NCBI RefSeq assembly: GCF_014648815.1
Contig: NZ_BMRV01000011.1
Coordinates: 124,001-188,000, forward strand
DNA from: Streptomyces flaveolus
GTDB taxonomy: Bacteria; Actinomycetota; Actinomycetes; Streptomycetales; Streptomycetaceae
Direction of reading: 5' to 3'
DNA length: 64,000 bases
The stretch's first letter is position 1. Each line of letters opens with the position of its first letter. The position numbers and the translations under genes were made by a program. The notes beneath the pieces were generated by a model, which made no database searches, had not been told where the DNA came from, and worked only from the letters and a program-made list of their open reading frames with translations. This document shows, piece by piece, positions 58,266 to 64,000 of the stretch.

Positions 58266-59476
58266 CCGACACCGGTTCCGCGGCCTCCACGGCAGGCAAG
58301 GCCGCGAAGAAGAACCCGCTCGCCGACGTGGCGCAGAGCGAGGCGGCCGACCGCCTGAAGGCGGAGGTGCAGGACTACCTCGCCGCGCAGGTCACGCGGC
58401 TGCTGACCGGTGTCGGCACCAAGCTCGGCGAGACCACCGGCAAGCTGAACGACATAGCCGAGGGCAACAGCCCCGGCTTCGCCAAGCTCGCCCTCGACGG
58501 TGGACGCAAGCTCGCCGAGGGCAAGAGCCCGCTGCGGGCCGCGGTCGAGGTCGGCGCCGGCAAGGTGAAGGACAACGTGACCGGGGCCTTCAAGAACCTC
58601 CTCGGCGGCGGCAAGGGCAAGAAGAAGGGCGGCGGCGGCCAGAAGCCGACCGTCATCATCGAGTACGTCGACGTCGGCGTGCCCCTGCGCACGGCCTACG
58701 ACCAGTGGACCCAGTACCAGGACTTCAGCACCTTCGCCAAGGGCGTCAAGAGCGCGAGCCGCGCCGACGACACGTCCTCCGACTGGCAGCTGAAGGTCTT
58801 CTGGTCCAACCGCAGCTGGAAGGCGAAGACCACCGAGCAGGTGCCCGACGACCGGATCTCCTGGACGTCGGAGGGTGCCAAGGGCACCACCAAGGGCGTC
58901 GTCAGCTTCCACAAGCTCGCCGACAACCTGACCCGCGTCATCCTGGTCATCGAGTACTACCCCAGCGGTCTGTTCGAGAAGACCGGCAACATCTGGCGCG
59001 CCCAGGGCCGCCGGGCCCGCCTCGACCTGAAGAACTACGTCCGCCACATCACCCTCAAGGGCGAGGCCGACGACGGCTGGCGCGGCGAGATCCGCGACGG
59101 CGAGGTCGTCCGCAGCCACGAGGACGCGGTGGCGGAGGAGGAGCAGGAGAACCAGGAGGGCGAGGAGGACCACGAGGGCGAGGAGCCGGAGGCCCGGGAC
59201 GGCGACGAGCACGACGAGCACGAGGAGTCCGACGAGGCGGAGGACGCCTACGAGGACGAGGAGGAGGACGAGGACGCTCCGTACGCCGAGGAGGAGGAGG
59301 AGACGGAGGAGGAGACGGAGGAGGAGCCCGAGGAGTCCGACGAGCCCGAGGACGAGGAGGAGCCCGAGGCAGAGTACGAGGAGGAGGAAGACGGCGCCGA
59401 CGCCGAGGACGAGTACGCGTCCCGCGGGGAGTACGCGGACGAGGACGAGTACGCCGACGGCGGGAGCCGTCGATGA
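58262..59476 (+). CDS. gvpZ: Gas vesicle-linked SRPBCC protein GvpZ with polyacidic tail
   Basis: 404 residues. A helical start, then an SRPBCC/cyclase-like ligand-binding domain at about 130-265 (VDVGVPLRTAYDQWTQYQDF, RISWTSEGAKGTTKGVVSFH, RVILVIEYYPSGLFEKTGN), and a C-terminal tail of about 115 residues almost entirely Glu/Asp from residue 290. 4-bp overlap with gvpY and gvpJ. Position defines the name; function in vesicles unknown. Confidence 0.75.
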   Translation: MTDTGSAASTAGKAAKKNPLADVAQSEAADRLKAEVQDYLAAQVTRLLTGVGTKLGETTGKLNDIAEGNSPGFAKLALDGGRKLAEGKSPLRAAVEVGAGKVKDNVTGAFKNLLGGGKGKKKGGGGQKPTVIIEYVDVGVPLRTAYDQWTQYQDFSTFAKGVKSASRADDTSSDWQLKVFWSNRSWKAKTTEQVPDDRISWTSEGAKGTTKGVVSFHKLADNLTRVILVIEYYPSGLFEKTGNIWRAQGRRARLDLKNYVRHITLKGEADDGWRGEIRDGEVVRSHEDAVAEEEQENQEGEEDHEGEEPEARDGDEHDEHEESDEAEDAYEDEEEDEDAPYAEEEEETEEETEEEPEESDEPEDEEEPEAEYEEEEDGADAEDEYASRGEYADEDEYADGGSRR

Positions 59477-59799
59477 CCACTCCCAGCCGGCTGCCCGATC
59501 CCTACGGCCAGGGACAGAGCGCCAATCTCGCCGACATCCTGGAGCGGGTGCTCGACAAGGGTGTCGTCATCGCGGGCGACATCCGCATCAACCTGCTCGA
59601 CATCGAGCTGCTCACGATCAAGCTGCGGCTCATCGTCGCCTCCGTCGACAAGGCCAAGGAAATGGGCATCGACTGGTGGGAGAGCGACCCGGCGCTCTCC
59701 TCGCGCGCACGCCGCGACGAACTGACCCGGGAGAACGCGGAGCTGCGTGAGCGCCTGAGAGAGCTGGAGTCGGGCCGCGTACCGAGGGAGGAACGATGA
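59473..59799 (+). CDS. gvpJ: Gas vesicle protein GvpJ (GvpA paralogue)
   Basis: 108 residues. The GvpA-like core at about 18-65 (LADILERVLDKGVVIAGDIR, INLLDIELLTIKLRLIVASV) is followed by a charged helix (ELTRENAELRERLRELESG). A minor shell or tip protein in other systems. ATG overlaps gvpZ by 4 bp. Confidence 0.9.
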   Translation: MTTPSRLPDPYGQGQSANLADILERVLDKGVVIAGDIRINLLDIELLTIKLRLIVASVDKAKEMGIDWWESDPALSSRARRDELTRENAELRERLRELESGRVPREER

Positions 59800-60602
59800 C
59801 GGGACTGCGGTACGTCTACGCCGTCTGCCGGCCTTTCGACGTCCCCCTCCAGTCCCAGCTGACCGGGGTGGCGGGCGACCCGCCCAGACTGCTGACCCAC
59901 CACGGTCTGGTCGCCGTGGTCAGCCACGTGCCCGAGGCCGACTTCTCGGAGGAGTCGCTGCGGGCCCACCTGGAGGACCTGGACTGGCTCGCCGGGACCG
60001 CCCGCGCCCACCAGCAGGTCGTCGACGCGCTCACCGTCGTCACCACGCCGTTGCCGCTCCGGCTGGCCACCGTCTTCCGGGACGACAGCGGCGTCCGCGT
60101 GATGATGGAGGAGCGGGAGGACGACTTCCGGCGCACCCTCGACCGGCTGGAGGGCCGGGTGGAGTGGGGGGTGAAGGTGTACGTCGAGGCGGAGCCCGGG
60201 CGGCCGGAGCGTCCTGCGGAGCCCGCGCCGAAGCCCGCCACCGGCCGTGACTACCTGCGCCAGCGGCGCATGCAGACGCGAGCGCACGAGGACCTGTGGT
60301 TCAGGGCCGAGGAGTTCGCTACGCGACTGCACGCGAACCTGTCCTCGCGGGCCGACGACGCGCGGCTGCACGCACCGCAGAACCCCACGCTCTCCGGCGC
60401 CGCCGGACGGAACGTTCTCAACGCCGCCTATCTGGTGCCGCGGGACGTTTCCGAGGAATTCGTGGAAATGGTGGACCGGACGAAGGACGACACTCCCGGT
60501 ATGCGCGTGGAACTCACCGGGCCGTGGGCAGCCTATTCGTTCGCGGGTGAGGAAACCTCCGGCGGGAATGCGGCGGGCGAGACGGCGGGGGAGGATTCAT
60601 GA
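59796..60602 (+). CDS. gvpL: Gas vesicle protein GvpL (GvpF/L family)
   Basis: 268 residues, second GvpF/L member: LRYVYAVCRPFDVPLQSQLT, HHGLVAVVSHVPEADFSEES, PLPLRLATVFRDDSGVRVMM and NAAYLVPRDVSEEFVEMVDR. Coupled on both sides by 4-bp overlaps. Accessory for assembly. Confidence 0.9.
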   Translation: MTGLRYVYAVCRPFDVPLQSQLTGVAGDPPRLLTHHGLVAVVSHVPEADFSEESLRAHLEDLDWLAGTARAHQQVVDALTVVTTPLPLRLATVFRDDSGVRVMMEEREDDFRRTLDRLEGRVEWGVKVYVEAEPGRPERPAEPAPKPATGRDYLRQRRMQTRAHEDLWFRAEEFATRLHANLSSRADDARLHAPQNPTLSGAAGRNVLNAAYLVPRDVSEEFVEMVDRTKDDTPGMRVELTGPWAAYSFAGEETSGGNAAGETAGEDS

Positions 60603-60781
60603 CCGTCGTCGAACGCCGTGAGATCGCCCTCGTGGACCTGCTCGACCGGCTGTTGGCCGGCGGAGTGGTCATCACCGGTGACATCACGCTGCGCATCGCG
60701 GACGTCGACCTGGTCCGTATCGACCTCAACGCGTTGATCAGCTCGGTCAACCGCAATGTGCCGTCACCGTTCGGGGACTGA
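60599..60781 (+). CDS. gvpS: Gas vesicle protein GvpS (short GvpA paralogue)
   Basis: 60 residues, essentially only the GvpA-like core: IALVDLLDRLLAGGVVITGD, ITLRIADVDLVRIDLNALIS. Third GvpA-family gene of the cluster. Confidence 0.88.
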   Translation: MTVVERREIALVDLLDRLLAGGVVITGDITLRIADVDLVRIDLNALISSVNRNVPSPFGD

Positions 60782-60782
60782 C

Positions 60783-61076
60783 GTGACCGAGAACCCCGAC
60801 CGCCGCAAGCACCTCGACCTGGATCCCGACACGGTCGAGCGCGACCTGGTCAAGCTGGTGCTGACCGTCGTGGAGCTGCTGCGCCAGCTCATGGAGCGCC
60901 AGGCGCTGCGCCGCGTCGACGAGGGCGACCTGAGCGAGGAGCAGGAGGAGCGCATCGGGCTCACCCTGATGCTGCTCGACGACCGCATGACCGAGCTGCG
61001 CGACCGCTACGGACTGCGGCCCGAGGACCTGAACCTGGACCTCGGGCCGCTGGGACCGCTGCTGCCCCGGGAGTGA
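60783..61076 (+). CDS. gvpK: Gas vesicle protein GvpK
   Basis: GTG at 60783, one base after the gvpS stop; 97 residues. LDLDPDTVERDLVKLVLTVV, ELLRQLMERQALRRVDEGDL and RIGLTLMLLDDRMTELRDRY are characteristic of GvpK. Last gene of the operon; its stop lies in a terminator loop. Confidence 0.92.
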   Translation: MTENPDRRKHLDLDPDTVERDLVKLVLTVVELLRQLMERQALRRVDEGDLSEEQEERIGLTLMLLDDRMTELRDRYGLRPEDLNLDLGPLGPLLPRE

Positions 61077-61090
61077 GTCTCCCGGGGCAG
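61062..61090. terminator. Terminator hairpin containing the gvpK stop codon in its loop
   Basis: CTGCCCCGGGAG (61062-61073) and CTCCCGGGGCAG (61079-61090) pair perfectly; the loop TGAGT (61074-61078) contains the TGA of gvpK. Convergent with the leftward gene at 61110, so it may work both ways. Confidence 0.85.
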
Positions 61091-61109
61091 TAGCCTCACC
61101 GCCTGTTGT

Positions 61110-61280
61110 TCACCACCTGTACCAGCGGCCTCGGCCGCCGCCTGCGGTCGTCCCGCGAACCAGGAATCCCAGCAGCCACAGGACGATGACCACCAGAGCG
61201 ATCCACCAGAGCACCTTCAACGCGAATCCGGCGCCGAACAGAATGAGCGCGAGAAGCAGCACGAGCAGAAGCGGAACCAT
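61110..61280 (-). CDS. Small hydrophobic membrane protein (56 aa)
   Basis: ATG at 61280 with a strong AGGAGG upstream on the minus strand. Two membrane helices (LLLVLLLALILFGAGFAL; LWWIALVVIVLWLLGFLV) and a short Gly/Arg-rich tail (GGGRGRWYRW). A common kind of stress-linked small hydrophobic protein in Streptomyces. Convergent with the gas vesicle operon. Confidence 0.75.
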   Translation of the reverse strand: MVPLLLVLLLALILFGAGFALKVLWWIALVVIVLWLLGFLVRGTTAGGGRGRWYRW

Positions 61281-61333
61281 AATGTGTACCTCCTGTCGTA
61301 CTGGTTTCCCGTAATTCACCGATCAGGCGTCGT

Positions 61334-62155
61334 TCAGATTCTCTTTCGGCACAGAATCTCCCCGTGCAGGACGCTGAACCAGGCTTCCGGCCGCCGGCCC
61401 CACTCCCGCCAGGCCGCCGACACGGCCCCCAGCTCCTCCGCTGTCGCGTGGCCGCCCTCCGTGGCCCGCTCGGCGTAGGCCGAGGCCAGGGTGCGGTCCG
61501 CCCACAGGCCGCTCCACCAATCCCGCTCGTCCGGTGTGGAGAAGGTCCAGGTGGCCGAGGTCGCCGTGATGTCCGTGAACCCGGCCTCCAGTGCCCAGGC
61601 CTTCAGCCGGCGTCCGGCGTCCGGCTCGCCTCCGTTGGCGCGGGCCACTCTGCGGTACAGATCCAGCCAGCCGTCCATGCCCGGGGAGGCGGGGTACCAG
61701 GTCATGGCGCCGTAGTCCGAGTCGCGGACGGCGATGAATCCGTTCGGCTTCGCCACCCGCTTCATCTCGCGCAGCGCCTGCACCGGGTCGCCCACGTGCT
61801 GGAGCACCTGGTGCGCGTGGACCACGCAGAACGTGTCGTCCGGGTAGTCCAGGGCGTGTACGTCCGCGACCGCGAAGTCGGTGTGGGACAGGCCGCGCTC
61901 GGCGGCGGTGGCGCGGGCCCGCTCCACGATCTCCGGCGCCCGGTCCACTCCGGTCACGTGCCCGTCGGGCACCAGTTCCGCCAGGTCCGCGGTGATGGTG
62001 CCGGGGCCGCAGCCGATGTCCAGGATCCTCATGTGCGGCTTCAGCGAGCCGAGCAGGTACGCGGCCGAGTTGGCGGCGGTGCGCCAGGTGTGCGAGCGCA
62101 GTACGGACTCGTGGTGTCCGTGCGTGTAGACGGCGGTCTCCTGGTGTCCTGGCAT
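61334..62155 (-). CDS. Class I SAM-dependent methyltransferase
   Basis: ATG at 62155 after GAGGGGATC; the frame is open to 62248 without coding sense. 273 residues with motif I ILDIGCGPGTITADLAE, acidic GVDRAPEIVERAR, FCVVHAHQVLQHVGDP and NGFIAVRDSDYGAMTWYP, as in UbiE/COQ5-like enzymes acting on small molecules or lipids. Substrate unknown. No partner gene. Confidence 0.85.
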   Translation of the reverse strand: MPGHQETAVYTHGHHESVLRSHTWRTAANSAAYLLGSLKPHMRILDIGCGPGTITADLAELVPDGHVTGVDRAPEIVERARATAAERGLSHTDFAVADVHALDYPDDTFCVVHAHQVLQHVGDPVQALREMKRVAKPNGFIAVRDSDYGAMTWYPASPGMDGWLDLYRRVARANGGEPDAGRRLKAWALEAGFTDITATSATWTFSTPDERDWWSGLWADRTLASAYAERATEGGHATAEELGAVSAAWREWGRRPEAWFSVLHGEILCRKRI

Positions 62156-62312
62156 GGCCGATCCCCTCGTTGCGACTGCGCGACGCACCGGTGCGCGGGG
62201 TGCGGCGACCCCGCCCGGCAGCAGGATCACCGTACGCCCGCGCGCCACATGATGAGACCGGCGTTTTGCTATGTGGACTGACGGAGTGTCAGGAAAAAGG
62301 AGTGTCCGACGG

Positions 62313-63827
62313 TCAGGAAGCCTTTCGGGGAATGTGGCTGCCGGTCAGCGGCCGGTAGACGGTGAGCGCCTCGGGCAGCTTCTCCAACGTCAGCTCGCCC
62401 TGCGCCTCGGTGATCTCGCCGTCGTACGCCAGCAGGGTGCCCGGCGCTACACCGGTCAGCCGCAGCCGCCCCACCTGCACCGCCGCGTGGGCGGGGGAGC
62501 GGGTCAACGGCCCGGCGAGCGCCGCGGAGAGCAGCCGCAGGGCCGGCCGGCGGCCACCGTGCACCACCCGGATGTCCAGCTGCCCGTCCGCCAGGTCCAG
62601 CCGGCGGCCGGGTGCCAGACCCATCCGGTGGTACGTGCCGTTGCCCGCGAACAGCATCCACAGCGGGCGCCTGCGCCCCTGCACCTCGGCCTCCAGCGGA
62701 TGCCGGTCGGCGCGCAGCACCCGCACCGCCGCGAGCACCCCGGCCGGCCAGCCGCCGATCCGGGGCGACCAGTGCTCCCGCTCGCGCACCAGCTCCGGGT
62801 ACACGCCGAGACTGAAGGTGTTCAGGAAGATGCCGCGCTGCTCACCGGAGACGAACCGGCCGACGTCCACCCGCACGCCCTCCCCGCCCTCCAGCGCCCG
62901 GCACAGATCCTTGACGTCCTCCACGCCCAGGTCGTAGGCGAAGTGGTTGAGCGTGCCGCCCGGCAGCACCGCCAGCGGCAGGCCGTGGCGCAGCGCGATC
63001 TCCGCGGCGGCGTTCACGGTGCCGTCGCCGCCGCAGACGCCGAGCACCCGGGCGCGTTCCGCGGCCTTCTCCAGCTCGGCGCCGACGTCCCCCGGCTCGC
63101 ACTCGACGACCTCGGCCCCGGGCAGCGCGTCGCACAGCGCGCGCACCCGGTCCGCGGTGCCCGAGGCGATGTTCGCCACCATCACCAGGCCCTCGCCCCG
63201 GGGCAGCGCCGGGACGTCGGCGCGCGGCCTGGCCGGCGGGACGAGCTGTGCGCGCGTGGGCACCATGCCCCGTACGGCGAACGCGGCGCCCGCCCCCAGC
63301 GCCGCCCCGGCGAGCACGTCGCTCGGGAAGTGCACACCCGTGTAGACCCGCGAGAGGGCCACCGCGGCGGCCACCGGCGCCACCGCGGCGCCCCACGCCG
63401 GTGACTCCAGCGCGACGCCGGTCGCGAACGCGGCGGCCGACGCGGCGTGTCCCGACGGGAAGGACGTGGTGATCGGCTGCCGCTTCAGCTGCCGGACCAC
63501 CGGCACCGGGTCCAGCACGGGACGGGGGCGGCGGACCGAGCGCTTGCCGAGCGTGTTGATCGTCAAGGAGGCCAGACTCAGCGAGGCGAGGCCCCGGACG
63601 GCGGCGCGACGGGACCGCGGGGTGCGGGCCGCGGCCAGCGCGGCGGCCGCCGCGAACCACAGCACGCCGTGGTTGGCGCTGCGGCTGAGCCGGGGCAGCA
63701 GGTGGTCGGCGCCGGGCCAGTGCCGGGCGGCGACCGACTCGAACACACGCTGGTCCAGTCGCAGCAGGCCGTCGCGGACCGGATGCGGGCCGGGCGTCGG
63801 GGCGGTGAGGTCTACGTCGGGGCTCAT
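62313..63827 (-). CDS. PAP2 phosphatase / diacylglycerol kinase fusion
   Basis: 504 residues. The N-terminal PAP2 domain has KRSVRRPRPV, SFPSGHAASAAAF and SRVYTGVHFPSDVLAG, the three phosphatase motifs, among membrane helices. The C-terminal lipid kinase domain has VCGGDGTVNAAAEIAL and VLPGGTLNHFAYDLGVED. One chain thus holds both a phosphatase and a kinase acting on lipid head groups. A common actinobacterial fusion. Confidence 0.92.
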   Translation of the reverse strand: MSPDVDLTAPTPGPHPVRDGLLRLDQRVFESVAARHWPGADHLLPRLSRSANHGVLWFAAAAALAAARTPRSRRAAVRGLASLSLASLTINTLGKRSVRRPRPVLDPVPVVRQLKRQPITTSFPSGHAASAAAFATGVALESPAWGAAVAPVAAAVALSRVYTGVHFPSDVLAGAALGAGAAFAVRGMVPTRAQLVPPARPRADVPALPRGEGLVMVANIASGTADRVRALCDALPGAEVVECEPGDVGAELEKAAERARVLGVCGGDGTVNAAAEIALRHGLPLAVLPGGTLNHFAYDLGVEDVKDLCRALEGGEGVRVDVGRFVSGEQRGIFLNTFSLGVYPELVREREHWSPRIGGWPAGVLAAVRVLRADRHPLEAEVQGRRRPLWMLFAGNGTYHRMGLAPGRRLDLADGQLDIRVVHGGRRPALRLLSAALAGPLTRSPAHAAVQVGRLRLTGVAPGTLLAYDGEITEAQGELTLEKLPEALTVYRPLTGSHIPRKAS

Positions 63828-63948
63828 TCCTCACGCCTACCCGGCGGACGGGGTTTCCTGCGGGTGGCGTGCCGCACCTGCCCCGGCCCGGCCCGCACCA
63901 GGGGAAAGCATTTGCCCGCACGGCGTCCGGGGCCGCAGAATCCGGCCC

Positions 63949-64000
63949 ATGGGTCATCTCGAAGCCGCGCACCTGGAGTACTACCTCCCCGACGGGAGGG
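63949..64000 (+). CDS. Start of a gene, probably an ABC ATPase (partial)
   Basis: ATG at 63949; 17 codons visible, MGHLEAAHLEYYLPDGR. This opening is like that of Streptomyces ABC-F type ATPase proteins, recognised by memory only. The rest is beyond the window. Confidence 0.4.
   Translation, partial: MGHLEAAHLEYYLPDGR

Noticed and set aside
1..64000. tRNA, rRNA, transposase or integrase genes
   Set aside because: Looked for on both strands; no cloverleaf, rRNA segment, transposase motif or serine/tyrosine recombinase motif was seen.

Overview
The window is very GC-rich actinobacterial DNA, most likely Streptomyces. It joins two things: a temperate siphophage genome read as an integrated prophage (about 1 to 46.9 kb, left end outside the window), and a block of chromosomal genes (50.7 to 64 kb) containing a complete gas vesicle operon. 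The 46.9-50.2 kb stretch is an accessory zone that could belong to either side. No integrase gene, tRNA or rRNA gene was found, so the prophage ends are not proven.

Phage early region (1-14.7 kb). A leftward HTH repressor faces a rightward Cro-like gene across a 243-bp switch region that holds six copies of a 14-bp operator, TTCC-N6-GGAA. Rightward of it runs a long chain of small genes, nearly all linked by 4-bp ATGA/GTGA overlaps. They include a PD-(D/E)XK nuclease, a gp3/RDF-like protein, a DnaQ-type exonuclease, a RuvC-like resolvase, a cytosine-C5 methyltransferase broken by a frameshift, a replication-initiator-like protein and an SPPY-type DNA methyltransferase.

Conjugation-like cassette (14.7-21.5 kb). 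Between two strong hairpin terminators lies a module normally seen in Streptomyces plasmids and integrative conjugative elements: a GIY-YIG/wHTH protein, a small HTH-like protein, a perfect palindromic operator, a DUF2637/Spd-type membrane protein, a Gly/Arg/Ala-rich protein and an FtsK/TraB-like DNA translocase with a C-terminal winged helix.

Packaging and virion genes (22.6-44.5 kb). An HNH endonuclease, a stand-alone primase-polymerase, small and large terminase, portal, MuF-like protein, scaffold, decoration protein, major capsid protein, connector genes, major tail protein, the frameshifted tail chaperones, a 1203-residue tape measure with a transglycosylase domain, and tail-tip proteins including one with a glycerophosphodiester phosphodiesterase domain. 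Lysis genes (44.6-46.9 kb) follow: CHAP-LysM endolysin, holin, a four-helix membrane protein and a membrane/coiled-coil protein.

At 46.94-47.13 kb is the most unusual object: a short structured-RNA locus with three type I-E CRISPR-like repeat hairpins separated by only 21 and 14 nt, preceded by a GNRA-capped hairpin and ended by a strong terminator. No cas gene is near. It resembles a phage RNA anti-CRISPR or a decayed mini-array.

Accessory zone (47.1-50.2 kb). A DUF5919-like HTH regulator, a short GntR regulator, an XRE regulator and several small uncharacterised, often Cys-containing proteins.

Chromosomal block (50.7-64 kb). NADH dehydrogenase II with an unusual nonapeptide-repeat tail, transketolase and a LigD-type polymerase are translationally coupled; then gvpO-A-F-G-Y-Z-J-L-S-K, closed by a hairpin that holds the gvpK stop codon in its loop. 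Leftward genes for a small hydrophobic protein, a SAM methyltransferase and a PAP2/diacylglycerol-kinase fusion follow, and the first codons of a rightward gene resembling an ABC ATPase.
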